Source: Synechococcales cyanobacterium S06 (GTDB taxonomy: Bacteria > Cyanobacteriota > Cyanobacteriia > Cyanobacteriales > JAABRE01). Taken from it: a DNA stretch of 33,535 bases. Positions 1-8,279 of this stretch are shown here, piece after piece. The stretch lies in assembly GCA_011391125.1 (NCBI GenBank), contig JAABRE010000052.1, positions 1-33,535 of the forward strand. Reading direction: 5' to 3'. Below the pieces are notes generated by a model, which saw only the letters and a program-made list of their open reading frames with translations, was not told the origin of the DNA and searched no databases. Position numbers and translations under genes: made by a program. The number at the start of each line of letters is the position of its first letter. The stretch's first letter is position 1.

Positions 1-213
1 TTTAATAGGAAATAAGGGCCAAAAATAAGTTTTCACTACATAAAATACACTACCCTTAATTAAAAGTTTTTTTGTCTTGTTAATTTTTTCTTTCTTTTGT
101 TCATCGAGCTGTTGAGCATTCTTGATGAGCTGGGTTAATTGTTCGTGGTTAATGCCGATAATTCTTTTTGTTTCTTGGGTATGACTATTTAGGTAGTTTA
201 ATATTTGACTCAT
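1..213 (-). pseudogene. transposase N-terminal fragment (IS5-like), runs off the left edge
   Basis: Reading leftward from the ATG at 213-211 there are 71 open codons to the window edge. The first ~54 residues (starting MSQILNYLNSHTQETKR, then a helical segment EQLTQLIKNAQQLDEQKK) resemble the N-terminus of a widespread cyanobacterial DDE transposase family, usually filed under IS5-like elements. In that family a Gly-rich, Lys/Pro-containing stretch should follow; here the frame passes instead into unrelated hydrophobic residues ending FYVVKTYFWPLFPIK. I infer a truncated or recombined remnant, not an active transposase. It lies just beyond the broken 3' end of the neighbouring vapC, so the two truncations may share one event. 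The family assignment is from memory of sequence style. Confidence 0.45.
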
Positions 214-256
214 CGTTACTTAGATCAGATAATTTTATAATTTTATAAGTTTAATT

Positions 257-496
257 TTACACCCTATTTGTATTTCGGAGATGTCTGTTAGTGATTTCCA
301 GATATTCTTGATCTTCTAAGTAGGTTTCTAAGATAGTCCACTCTCTCTCATTTTGGCAACCTTGCAGTAATTCCATCTGAGTAAAACGACTGAGAAAAAA
401 TGGTTGATCTTCCATTACGGCCTCTAATTGTTGTCGTTTTAACCCTGTTTGATCCCGAAAAATATTAATCCACACGGATGTATCAATCAGAAACAT
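257..496 (-). pseudogene. vapC: VapC-like PIN-domain toxin, C-terminally truncated
   Basis: The 79-residue product begins MFLIDTSVWINIFRD, the first strand and first acidic residue (Asp5) of a PIN-domain ribonuclease. A second acidic region follows at ELLQGC (Glu43). PIN toxins of this type are ~125-135 residues and need further Asp residues in the C-terminal half. Here the frame ends after NRHLRNTNRV, about where the family continues into the helix before those residues. The metal site would be incomplete, so ribonuclease activity is unlikely. The start overlaps the end of the upstream antitoxin by 14 nt, the usual translationally coupled vapBC arrangement. The lost end is replaced by sequence next to a transposase fragment. 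Confidence 0.75.
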
Positions 497-695
497 GACG
501 ATTAGCTCTTAAGCTTTTATAATCATAATCGGTAGCAAAGTCAATTTGACCACTTAGGTCTAATAAATTGCGTTTTTTGCGGTTACGGATCAATTCCTGT
601 AAGGCAAAATTTAACAACTCTTTTTTTGTCCTTATATTGGTCAATCTGAAGGCTTCTTCCATCAGGCGATCGTCAAGTTCAACGTTGGTTCTCAT
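483..695 (-). CDS. vapB: VapB-type antitoxin
   Basis: This 70-residue protein has an N-terminal ribbon-helix-helix-like DNA-binding segment (MRTNVELDDRLMEEAFRLT, then KKELLNFALQELIRNRK), followed by a short acidic/aromatic C-terminal tail (DFATDYDYKSLR) of the kind that wraps around a PIN toxin. This is the common cyanobacterial VapB family. It is the first gene of the minus-strand pair and overlaps vapC by 14 nt. Because the toxin is truncated, the antitoxin is probably an orphan repressor now. The AGTGTA repeats just upstream are a plausible autoregulatory operator. Confidence 0.8.
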   Translation of the reverse strand: MRTNVELDDRLMEEAFRLTNIRTKKELLNFALQELIRNRKKRNLLDLSGQIDFATDYDYKSLRANRHVSD

Positions 696-697
696 AA

Positions 698-733
698 AGT
701 GTATATAGTGTAAGAATAAGTGTATTTTACACT
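698..733. promoter_or_regulatory. putative VapB operator: AGTGTA repeats
   Basis: Immediately upstream of vapB, AGTGTA occurs at 698-703, 707-712 and 719-724. The inverted form TACACT at 728-733 makes 719-733 a perfect 15-bp palindrome with a 3-bp centre. Repeated short half-sites beside the start of an RHH antitoxin gene are typical of toxin-antitoxin autoregulation. Binding by this VapB is inferred. Confidence 0.5.
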
Positions 734-817
734 AAGTGAAAATTATTGAAAAATTTTTCGGGAAAATGGTATTTTCAGAGAGTAGATAATCTTATGTTAA
801 ATTACAGAAATTGTCGC

Positions 818-832
818 AGAAATCTGATTTCT
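818..832. repeat. 15-bp palindrome in the leader of the caspase-GUN4 gene
   Basis: AGAAAT at 818-823 and ATTTCT at 827-832 flank a 3-bp centre, 24 bp upstream of the ATG at 857. It could be a small operator or a chance AT-rich palindrome. Confidence 0.25.
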
Positions 833-856
833 AAATTATAAAAGGAAAATAAACCC

Positions 857-2271
857 ATGTTTAAATTTAATTTGTTACTTAAAATTAGCTTAACTACTTT
901 ACTTTTATTGCCCGTAATTTTACAAGTAAAATCTGAAAAAGCTAGTAGTAATTTAGCTTTACCTACCCAAATAAAACCAACTTTAATTATTCAAAACCAA
1001 AAGGAACAAAAAGAGCTTCGCGTCGCTTTAGTTATCGGGAATTCTCAATATAAAATGAGTCCTTTAGCTAACCCTATTAATGATGCTAGTGATATGTAGA
1101 AGAATTTGGTTTTGAGGTAATAAACGTATTAGATGGTGATTTAATAAAGATGAATCAAGGTGTTAATGAATTTCAGCAAAAATTAGGCCCTGGAGTAGTA
1201 GGCTTATTTTTTTATGCTGGTCATGGAATGCAGGTTGATGGCGAAAATTATTTACTTCCTACTGATGCAACTTTACCAAAAAAAGATGCTATTAAAAATG
1301 AAACTATTTCTGTTAGTAGTGTGTTAAAAATAATGCAGAAAGCTAACACTAAAATGAATATAATTATTTTTGATGCTTGCCGCAATGATCCCTTTAAACG
1401 TGGTTGGGGAGAAGAACAAAATCGCAATTTTAGTTTAGGGGGTTTAGCTCCAGTTGATGCTAAAGTCGGTTCATTAATCGCTTATTCCACCGCTCCGGGG
1501 GATTATGCGGCCGATGGTTATGGCCGCAACAGTCCTTATACTGAACAATTAAAACAGCAAATTAAAACCCCTAATCTCGACATTTACATTATGTTTAGAA
1601 ATGTTCGAGCTGGAGTTTATCAAGAAACCAAAGGCAATCAAATTCCTTGGGTTTCCGTGTCAATTACTAATAGTTTCGCTTTTAATTCTACACAAAGTAA
1701 CAATAATAATAAGCCAATAATTAATACTTCTGAACCTACTAATAATTTACCTGTAATTGTGGCAGCTAGGGCGATTTCTCCTAGTAATATGTATGAACGT
1801 TTAGAGTATTTTTTGAGTAATAAACAATGGCAAAAAGCCGATCAACAAACTTGGGAAATTATGAGACAAGTTAGCAGTTTTGGTCGTAAAATTTCCCTTG
1901 ATTCTAATGAAATAAATAATTTTTCCTGTCAAGATTTAACTAAAATTGATCAGCTTTGGTTAAAACATTCTAATAATAGATTTGGTTTAAGTATCCAAGA
2001 GGGAATTTATCAAACTTTGGGTGGTAATAAGGATAAAAAATCCCTCCTAAAATTCCTTCGACAAATTGGTTGGCGAAGACTTAATAATAATCAAGAAGAA
2101 TATCTCAGTTATAATGAGTTAACTTTTTCTGAAAATGCCCCTCTTGGTCATTTTCCTACCACTGCTGGAATTGATGGTTTATCTAGTGTTGCTAGAAACT
2201 GGGCTTTATATACTACTGAATATGAGTCTTTTCTGACACATTTATTAGACAGGGTTGCTGTTTGTAAATAA
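857..2271 (+). pseudogene. secreted caspase-like protease fused to a GUN4 domain, frameshifted
   Basis: Two ORFs in different frames make one broken gene. The first (857-1099) has a Sec-type signal peptide (KISLTTLLLLPVILQV), then the first strand of a peptidase C14 caspase fold (RVALVIGNSQYK) and LANPINDASDM, and stops. Homology resumes in another frame at about 1099 (EEFGFEV) and runs to 2271. The downstream part carries the catalytic His in FFYAGHGMQ and the catalytic Cys in IIIFDACRND (residues 25 and 77 counted from the ATG at 1150). From about residue 213 to the end is a GUN4 domain (MYERLEYFL, ..CQDLTKIDQLWLKHS.NRFGLS.., GWRR, LTF..NAPLGHFP). Family members normally have some residues such as AKAL between DM and the EEFGF equivalent, so a deletion of about 10 nt near 1097 is likely. 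The SD AAAGGAA precedes 857. Confidence 0.85.
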
Positions 2272-2321
2272 ATTGCTTTAAAAGATGTTACAATTGACCT
2301 CTCTAACCCTTACCCTTAGTA

Positions 2322-2361
2322 GCCATCTCCCCCAACCCCTCTCCCAGAGGGTGAGGGGAGT
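2322..2361. repeat. C-rich/G-rich dispersed repeat (CCCCAACCCCTCTCCC type)
   Basis: The spacer between the caspase pseudogene and hisC holds CCCCCAACCCCTCTCCCAG followed by AGGGTGAGGGGAG, which can fold into a short hairpin. Related G-rich strings occur at about 26455-26498 and 33417-33440. This is a common cyanobacterial dispersed repeat type. A role as terminator is possible but not shown. Confidence 0.5.
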
Positions 2362-2379
2362 TGATTGTAATTAATTATT

Positions 2380-3477
2380 ATGAGCAATTTTAGTTTTATT
2401 CGTCCGCAACTTGCCAAAATTAAAGCTTATACCCCTCATCCCGGTGGTAAAGTTAATCTGAATTTGGACCGTTTAGATACTAATGAAAGTCCCTATGATT
2501 TAAGTCAGGAATTAAAGCAAAAATTGGCTTCAATTTATCAAAATCAGATTGAAACTAATCGTTATCCTGATGGTTCTCATTATCATTTAAAACAGGCAAT
2601 TTCTACCTATGTAAATGAGTCTGGTAACAGCAATATTACCCTTGATAATATCTCCGTTGGTAATGGTTCTGATGAGTTAATTCGATCGCTTTTAATTGCC
2701 ACTTGTTTAAATAATTCCGGTTCAATTTTAGTCGCAGATCCTACCTTTTCCATGTATGCTATTTTAGCGGAAACTTTGGGAATTAACGTGGTGAAAATTG
2801 GGCGATCGGAAACGGATTTTAGCATTGATCTTGACTCAGCAAATCAGGCAATTAATAACCAAAATAATCAGATCAAAGTAATATTTGTAGTTCACCCCAA
2901 TTCGCCGACGGGAAATGCTTTAACTCCCCAAGAAAAGGACTGGTTAAGGTCAATTTCTGAGGAAATTTTAGTGGTAATAGATGAAGCTTATTTTGAATTT
3001 AGCCAAGATACCTTAGTAGGAGAATTAAAAGAGCATCCCAACTGGATTATTTTGCGGACATTTTCAAAAGCTTTTAGATTAGCGTCATTGCGGGTCGGAT
3101 ATGCGATCGCCCATCCGCAAATAATTAGTGCTTTAGAAAAAATTAGATTACCTTACAACTTACCCAGTTTCACGCAAACAGCAGCGTTATTGACCTTAAC
3201 TGAACGAGAATCAATTTTAAAGACAATTCCTGAAACTATAAAAGAAAGGGAGAAAGTATATAGTAACTTATCCAAAATATCAGGGATAAAAATATGTCCA
3301 AGTGCCGGTAATTTTGTCTTTTTACAGTTAAAAAATAACGAAGAAATGGCTGAAAAATTAAAACAAGAAGGCACATTAGTTCGTCATACCTGCAACGGTT
3401 TAAGGATAACCATTGGTACTCCCGAAGAAAATGATCGCACCATCAAAAGAATAATTAGGTTTACGGAAAAAAGCTGA
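2380..3477 (+). CDS. hisC: histidinol-phosphate aminotransferase
   Basis: A 365-residue fold-type I PLP aminotransferase of normal HisC length. Visible motifs: the N-terminal LDTNESPYD, the cofactor loop GNGSDELIR (95-103), HPNSPTGN (172-179), DEAYFEF (201-207) and the Schiff-base lysine in [17 protein letters not shown] (Lys230). HisC converts imidazole-acetol phosphate plus glutamate to histidinol phosphate in histidine biosynthesis. The gene is transcribed alone and converges on a minus-strand operon across a heptamer array. A related aminotransferase (CobD-like) sits at 16760; the NESPYD and [14 protein letters not shown] motifs favour HisC here. Confidence 0.92.
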   Translation: MSNFSFIRPQLAKIKAYTPHPGGKVNLNLDRLDTNESPYDLSQELKQKLASIYQNQIETNRYPDGSHYHLKQAISTYVNESGNSNITLDNISVGNGSDELIRSLLIATCLNNSGSILVADPTFSMYAILAETLGINVVKIGRSETDFSIDLDSANQAINNQNNQIKVIFVVHPNSPTGNALTPQEKDWLRSISEEILVVIDEAYFEFSQDTLVGELKEHPNWIILRTFSKAFRLASLRVGYAIAHPQIISALEKIRLPYNLPSFTQTAALLTLTERESILKTIPETIKEREKVYSNLSKISGIKICPSAGNFVFLQLKNNEEMAEKLKQEGTLVRHTCNGLRITIGTPEENDRTIKRIIRFTEKS

Positions 3478-3610
3478 CAGCTATGTAGATCAAGACTTTC
3501 AAGTTGGTTTGGCTTGAATTAAGTGCAAGGATTTCAACAAATAATAGTAAAAAACCTTACATTTACTGGGATTAATCAAGATTTTGGCTCGTCAAAAGAC
3601 GCGGTCAAAC

Positions 3611-3673
3611 TATCAACTATCAACTATCAACTATCAACTATCAACTATCAACTATCAACTATCAACTGTCAAC
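3611..3673. repeat. heptamer tandem array, 9 units of TATCAAC
   Basis: Eight perfect TATCAAC units and one TGTCAAC unit run from 3611 to 3673, between the convergent hisC and the minus-strand gene at 3662. The last codons and the stop of that minus-strand gene lie inside the array, so the repeat encodes the end of the protein. It is a short tandemly repeated sequence of the cyanobacterial STRR kind. Confidence 0.95.
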
Positions 3674-4135
3674 TATATTATTGCGTGCTTTTTTGATAGT
3701 TTGAGGTAATACTCCAACCAAAAGAGCAAAAGCTTGATCGGGAACTTTGTGGGTGGTTTCGCCATCGAACCAGTTTTCAAATTGATTGAGAATAATTTGA
3801 GCACGTTGGAAAGGGACAGGATTATCGGTAATATGTTTAATTAACCGAATCCATTGTCTTCTAATTAAATAAGCGGAAATTCGCTCTTTGGAAGTATCAG
3901 GATAGGTAAAACTTAAATTACCAACGGGAATAACTTTAACCACATTAGTATCAAAAACACTGCCAACAATGGCACCGGGGCCAGCAAATTCAGCATGGTA
4001 TCTTTTATAAATAATTAAACCATTTTTGCGGCGAGGATTAACCACCAAAGAATTTTTATCCCGCAAAGATAAGACAATTTCCGCCGGATTTAAACTTAAA
4101 TATTCAGGATAAATCACCGTGTCACTTTTAACCAT
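3662..4135 (-). CDS. conserved protein of unknown function with a possible C-terminal HTH
   Basis: I do not recognise a named family for this 157-residue protein. It has a beta-rich N-terminal half (LVVNPRRKNGLIIYKRYHAEFAG.., VVKVIPVGNLSF) and a helical, basic C-terminal half (ERISAYLIRRQWIRLIKHI). A segment at ~134-151 (DQAFALLVGVLPQTIKKA) could form a helix-turn-helix. No signal peptide or membrane segment is apparent. It is last in a minus-strand run dapF-GNAT-this gene and overlaps the GNAT stop by 8 nt, so translation is probably coupled. The final residues VDS and the stop codon come from the heptamer array, so the original C-terminus may have been altered. Confidence 0.7.
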   Translation of the reverse strand: MVKSDTVIYPEYLSLNPAEIVLSLRDKNSLVVNPRRKNGLIIYKRYHAEFAGPGAIVGSVFDTNVVKVIPVGNLSFTYPDTSKERISAYLIRRQWIRLIKHITDNPVPFQRAQIILNQFENWFDGETTHKVPDQAFALLVGVLPQTIKKARNNIVDS

Positions 4136-4772
4136 GAGAAATGTGTTTGTTTAAAAACAAACGTCTAGGTTGCCCGAAAAACCAGCTTCCAAGAGTGGAT
4201 TCAAAACGATGTAATTGGTAACCATTTTTAAAATATAATTGTTGTGCTTGATCATTATTTTCTAACACGTGTAAAGCTACCTGATTATAGCCCCAATTAC
4301 GAGCAGTTTGCTCACAACATAATAATAATTGGCGAGCAATACCTTGGCGACGACAACTAGGTTTAACCGCTAAATTAGAAATATAGGGGTAATTCGGTTC
4401 GGGAGATTGACTCAACCAAGGAAAACTAGAACGAACGGACAACTCCGCCGTACCCACAATCTCCTCATAATTATTTGAGTTGGTAATAATTGCAACAAGA
4501 CAAAGATAACTAGGGGAATGATGATTAAGACGAGTCCTTAAATCTTCATAAAGACCTAATTTTAATAAAGGAGAAACCCAGGCCATCATACCTTGAGAGG
4601 AATGAAAACTCTCGGTTAAAACTTGACTAAGAGGTTTAATATCTTTAGGTATGGCCGACCTAATGACTAATTGAACATGACCGATGGTCGGACCAGTTTC
4701 AACAGAAGGAGAGGGAAAAAAGGAAAAAAAACAGGAGTTCACCACTACTGAAAAAATATTAAAAAAACACAA
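4128..4772 (-). CDS. GNAT-family N-acetyltransferase
   Basis: The 214-residue product has a GNAT acetyltransferase fold from about residue 34 on. The acetyl-CoA binding motif A is ISNLAVKPSCRRQGIARQLL, with the R/Q-x-x-G-x-G/A signature at RRQGIA (141-146). The motif B region NNDQAQQLYFKNGYQ follows. The substrate cannot be told; RimI-like protein acetylation is one option. The first ~30 residues (Phe/Ser-rich) are not part of the domain and no clear SD precedes 4772, so the true start may be a non-ATG codon nearer residue 34. It lies 49 nt downstream of dapF in the same direction and overlaps the next gene by 8 nt. Confidence 0.82.
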   Translation of the reverse strand: MCFFNIFSVVVNSCFFSFFPSPSVETGPTIGHVQLVIRSAIPKDIKPLSQVLTESFHSSQGMMAWVSPLLKLGLYEDLRTRLNHHSPSYLCLVAIITNSNNYEEIVGTAELSVRSSFPWLSQSPEPNYPYISNLAVKPSCRRQGIARQLLLCCEQTARNWGYNQVALHVLENNDQAQQLYFKNGYQLHRFESTLGSWFFGQPRRLFLNKHISHG

Positions 4773-4821
4773 ATTATCAAAAATTTGACGGTTATTTTAA
4801 GACTAACAAAATTTGGAGAAT

Positions 4822-5670
4822 TTATCTGAGAAAATATTGTCCAGTAAAGACTTTTTCCGCCGGTCCCGTCATATAGATTCTATTTTCTACTTGATTCCAA
4901 TTAATTTGCAATGGTCCACCGGGTAATTCCACCGTACAAACTGCGGCGCTTTTTTCGGCTAAAACCCCTGCTACCACAGTAGCACAAGCTCCTGTACCAC
5001 AAGCAAGGGTAATTCCCGCTCCCCTTTCCCAAACCCTCATTTTCAGATAATCTGGACGTACTACTTGCACAAATTCCGTGTTGGTTCTTTGGGGGAACGC
5101 GCCATGATGTTCAAATTTCGGGCCAATCTGTTCGAGGGCGATCGCCTCTACATCATCCACAAAGGTTACACAGTGAGGGTTTCCCATACTAACACAGGTA
5201 ACTAACCAAGTGTTTTCCTCAACTTCTAAAGGTTCATTGACCACTTTCTCATTTCCTGCTCCTAAAGTAGTGGGAATCAGGGCTGGAGTTAAAATGGGAG
5301 TTCCCATATCCACCGTAATTTGGTCAGATTCGGCTAATTTCGGGGTAATGACACCGGCCAAAGTGTGAATGCGGTAGGTTTTGCCAAGTTCAGAAGTCCC
5401 TTCCAAATCCGCTAAAAAACGCGCCAAACAACGGATTCCGTTGCCACACATTTCCGGTTCAGAACCGTCGGAGTTAAAAATGCGCATCGTGTAATCCGTC
5501 CCTTCTTGGCCTGGTAAAGCAAAGATGACCCCGTCAGCACCGATGCCAAAATGGCGATCGCACATTTTGACTGCTTGTTCAGGAGTGATCAGGGGTTCAG
5601 TAGAATGACGATTATCAATTAGGATAAAATCATTACCTAAACCGTGATATTTGCTAAACTGAATCATCAT
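4822..5670 (-). CDS. dapF: diaminopimelate epimerase
   Basis: A 282-residue DapF of normal length that interconverts LL- and meso-diaminopimelate for lysine and peptidoglycan synthesis, without cofactor. The two catalytic cysteines are in [11 protein letters not shown] (Cys75) and [11 protein letters not shown] (Cys224). The N-terminal [13 protein letters not shown] and the GNPHCV motif (163-168) are also present. The gene begins MM; either Met could be used. It heads a probable minus-strand operon with the GNAT gene and the unknown gene. It is divergent from hfq with only 38 nt between start codons, so the promoters must overlap or lie inside the opposing coding regions. Confidence 0.96.
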   Translation of the reverse strand: MMIQFSKYHGLGNDFILIDNRHSTEPLITPEQAVKMCDRHFGIGADGVIFALPGQEGTDYTMRIFNSDGSEPEMCGNGIRCLARFLADLEGTSELGKTYRIHTLAGVITPKLAESDQITVDMGTPILTPALIPTTLGAGNEKVVNEPLEVEENTWLVTCVSMGNPHCVTFVDDVEAIALEQIGPKFEHHGAFPQRTNTEFVQVVRPDYLKMRVWERGAGITLACGTGACATVVAGVLAEKSAAVCTVELPGGPLQINWNQVENRIYMTGPAEKVFTGQYFLR

Positions 5671-5708
5671 TAAATCTTACCTCGCTCAAACTATTAGAGA
5701 ATTAAATT

Positions 5709-5921
5709 ATGACTAATTTTAATGTCGGTCTTCCTAGTATACGTCAAATACAGACATTTATCAAAGAAAAAAAAGAGTTAGAAATAAAAGTGATGACCGG
5801 AGACATCTTTACCGGTAAAATTCTTTGGCAAGATGAAAATTGTATTTGTTTAATGGAGAATAATAATCAAAAAATACTACTTTGGTATCAGGCTGTTATT
5901 TATCTTAAACCAAAAGGTTAA
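5709..5921 (+). CDS. hfq: RNA chaperone Hfq, cyanobacterial short form
   Basis: This 70-residue protein matches the divergent cyanobacterial Hfq pattern: start M..F..GLPSIRQIQTFIK, then the Sm1-like core LEIKVMTGDIFTGKILWQDENCICLM and a final strand AVIYLKPKG. Canonical enterobacterial Hfq has YKHAI in Sm2; here, as in other cyanobacteria, that motif is not recognisable. In Synechocystis, Hfq is needed for motility and binds the pilus ATPase PilB1 (established for that organism); the role here is inferred. Placement back-to-back with dapF supports the call. Confidence 0.88.
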   Translation: MTNFNVGLPSIRQIQTFIKEKKELEIKVMTGDIFTGKILWQDENCICLMENNNQKILLWYQAVIYLKPKG

Positions 5922-6064
5922 CTTATTTAAAACTGTAGGAGCGGCAAATTTTAATAATATTATTTATTTTTATAATGATAATTGTTAATATTTGCTCATC
6001 CGAGAAAGTAAAGTCAGACTAACAGCTATAATTATTTATAAATTTACAGTTTAGGTTAACAACA

Positions 6065-6499
6065 ATGACAGAAGAAACTACACCAAAAATAGAAGCTGCT
6101 CCTCAAGCAAAAAAAGAGAAACCTCCTGCTCTTGAAGATAAACCCTTTAATGAATTTATCGAACAAGTTTTTACCCCAGCTTTACAAAAAGCCTTAACAG
6201 GGGAAGGAATCAACGATATGCAGTTAAGTTTTGTCAAGGATAAATTGCCTTTAATTGGGGCAAATAACGAGCAATATTGGCAAATAAAAGGTAATTGGAA
6301 TAACAATAAACGGCAATTTAACCTTTATTTTCCCGAGGAAAATATTAACGGTTCTAAAGCATTTTCTTGTGCAACAAATGGCGGTAAATCTAGTGATCTT
6401 GAATCGTTTATGATCGATGAGAAAAAAGTTACTTTAGATTTAATGGTACTTTATACTTTACAACGTTTAAGAGCACAAAAATGGTTAACTAGAAATTAG
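6065..6499 (+). CDS. DUF2996 family protein
   Basis: A 144-residue protein with a low-complexity, Lys/Pro/Glu-rich start (EAAPQAKKEKPPALEDKP) followed by a compact domain beginning FNEFIEQVFTPALQKAL and ending LDLMVLYTLQRLRAQKWLTRN. That pattern fits DUF2996, a family of cyanobacteria and plastid-bearing eukaryotes with no assigned biochemical role. There is no signal peptide or membrane helix, so it is probably cytoplasmic. It is preceded by a 143-nt AT-rich leader after hfq and followed by a 30-bp palindrome that may separate it from the convergent cruP. Confidence 0.75.
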   Translation: MTEETTPKIEAAPQAKKEKPPALEDKPFNEFIEQVFTPALQKALTGEGINDMQLSFVKDKLPLIGANNEQYWQIKGNWNNNKRQFNLYFPEENINGSKAFSCATNGGKSSDLESFMIDEKKVTLDLMVLYTLQRLRAQKWLTRN

Positions 6500-6599
6500 T
6501 CTAAATTTTTGGGCTTTACCTCTAAGTAGCTAAAGTGCAATACATAGATATAGGGATCCTAAATAGGTTGTAAAAAATTGTTTTCACCAAACCCTTACT

Positions 6600-6629
6600 G
6601 TAGAGACGTTGCATGCAACGTCTCTACAC
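6600..6629. repeat. 30-bp perfect palindrome between convergent genes
   Basis: TGTAGAGACGTTGCA (6600-6614) is followed directly by its exact reverse complement (6615-6629). Palindromes with this GTAGAGACGTTGCA arm are dispersed in many cyanobacterial genomes. Here it lies between the 3' ends of the DUF2996 gene and cruP and could end transcription from either side or act as a mobile hairpin. Confidence 0.9.
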
Positions 6630-6658
6630 AAATCATTTAGAAGTGCGCTAGAAAACAT

Positions 6659-8200
6659 TTAACCATGATAATCATTTCCTGAGCCATATTGCCAACTATC
6701 TAGGAAACGATGGTAGTAATATTGCTGCTCTGGAGACAAATTTTTGGCAACGGGTTTAAGCAGATTTCCTAATGGATATAAACCGGAATATAGACCTAAA
6801 TTAACATAATGAATTAACCAATCTGCTAATACAGGTATTCCCACTTGGGGGAGTAAAGGTAAGACAAATTTAGGATTAACTAAGGGGAGAGTTTTTGATA
6901 GTGCTCCCAACTGAATTACATCTTGTAAAAACGGTTTTAAGACCTCATCTCCGAGATTATTCATAACAGTAAATACAGCACTCATTAAGTTATTAATTTG
7001 ATTGGGATCAGCTTTTTGGTTAATTTTAATACTCATAGTTTTTTGAAATAACCAAGTAACAGAAATATTCGGTTGATAGGGTTGTAACAAAGCTAAATCC
7101 TGTTTATTTAATAGGTCTAATTTTAACGCTTCATTTATCCCTAAACTTAACCTTTTCAAGTGTCTGACCATTGCACCAAAACCACCAAAACTAACAGGAG
7201 ACTGACTTCCACTACTATCACCTAGTGGTAAAATACGATTCCAAGGCATTTTTAAAGGACTGTCTTTATAGGAAGGAAAAAAGCCAAATAAAAACCGTTC
7301 AAATTGTAACTTTTCTAAGGATATATTCTGATATTCTGGTAATAACCTGAGATATTCTTCTGTAAAAAATTCCAGACTAAATCGTTCAGGATTAGCATCT
7401 AAATAGGTAAATAAATAAGTAGTGCGTCCATCATTGGCGGGAAAAGCTTCCCAGAAATATTGGCACTGGTTTAAAATCGGGGTAAAAGAGGCAATTAAAT
7501 CTCCAGTGTCGTTGTTTTCAAAACCTTTAGCGCAACTGCCCACCACCAAACAAACTCCTTCGGGTTTTGCTCCTTTTCTGGCCTGTTTAGCCATGGGTGA
7601 AAAATGACCCATTGCATCAATTAATAACCTAGTTGTTAAGCTATTTTCTCCTAATTGGACTTTCACTCCATTATTATAAACTGTAGCACCATTAAAGTTA
7701 GTATTTTCCAGTAATTTTCCCCCGAAATCGAGAAATTTTTGCTTCAATTTTTCCAATAAATAAACTGGACTGATTCCGATATTTAAGACATCTTGAATCC
7801 ATAATTCATAACCTTGATGAAAACTAACCCTAGCTGGATTATATTCAGAAGCGATCGCCTGTTCAATTTCGGTTTCAGATAACAAATCCAACTCAAGAAA
7901 AACCTGTAATTCCTGACGGGAAATATTCCATTCTTGGTCCCTTCCGCGCAAAATTCCTCGTTCAATAATAGCCACTTTCCAACCTTGTAATTGCAAAGAA
8001 GTCGCAATTAAAATACCTAAAGTTCCACCACAAATACAAACATCAAAATCTAAACATTGTAAAGATTCATTACCTTGCTTGACAATTTCAGTAAATTGTG
8101 TATTATTATGGCGTAATTGTTGCCAAGAATAATCGGCATTTTTTAAACGGGAAAAAACGTCACCCGGAAGCTGAGATAAAATTTCTTGTGTTAATGACAT
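6659..8200 (-). CDS. cruP: CruP, lycopene-cyclase-like flavoprotein
   Basis: The 513-residue protein has an N-terminal FAD-binding Rossmann motif (DVCICGGTLGILIATSL..., Asp53-Leu69, with the ribose-binding Glu80 in AIIERG). Next come blocks that I associate with the CruA/CruP lycopene cyclase family: RDQEWNISRQEL, YNPARVSFHQGYELWI, LLIDAMGHFSPMAKQARKG, YFWEAFP.NDGRTTYLFTY and GDSSGSQSPVSFGGFGAMVRHLKRL. Length and the GGTLG start suit CruP rather than the longer CruA. CruP is reported to influence carotenoid epoxide accumulation in plants; its reaction is uncertain. It is divergent from the ndbB-like gene with 79 nt between starts. Confidence 0.88.
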   Translation of the reverse strand: MSLTQEILSQLPGDVFSRLKNADYSWQQLRHNNTQFTEIVKQGNESLQCLDFDVCICGGTLGILIATSLQLQGWKVAIIERGILRGRDQEWNISRQELQVFLELDLLSETEIEQAIASEYNPARVSFHQGYELWIQDVLNIGISPVYLLEKLKQKFLDFGGKLLENTNFNGATVYNNGVKVQLGENSLTTRLLIDAMGHFSPMAKQARKGAKPEGVCLVVGSCAKGFENNDTGDLIASFTPILNQCQYFWEAFPANDGRTTYLFTYLDANPERFSLEFFTEEYLRLLPEYQNISLEKLQFERFLFGFFPSYKDSPLKMPWNRILPLGDSSGSQSPVSFGGFGAMVRHLKRLSLGINEALKLDLLNKQDLALLQPYQPNISVTWLFQKTMSIKINQKADPNQINNLMSAVFTVMNNLGDEVLKPFLQDVIQLGALSKTLPLVNPKFVLPLLPQVGIPVLADWLIHYVNLGLYSGLYPLGNLLKPVAKNLSPEQQYYYHRFLDSWQYGSGNDYHG

Positions 8201-8279
8201 TTTCTTAATTATTGGATATTTTAAATAATATTAAATAAAAGGTTAATGTATAAATTATATAACACAAAGGAGTTTGTGA

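Noticed and set aside
857-2271. Programmed frameshift in the caspase-GUN4 gene
   Set aside because: No slippery heptamer is seen at the junction, and the TAG is reached before any plausible slip; a deletion explains the missing residues.
3611-3673. Heptamer arrays as CRISPR
   Set aside because: Units are 7 bp and directly abutting, with no spacers and no cas genes.
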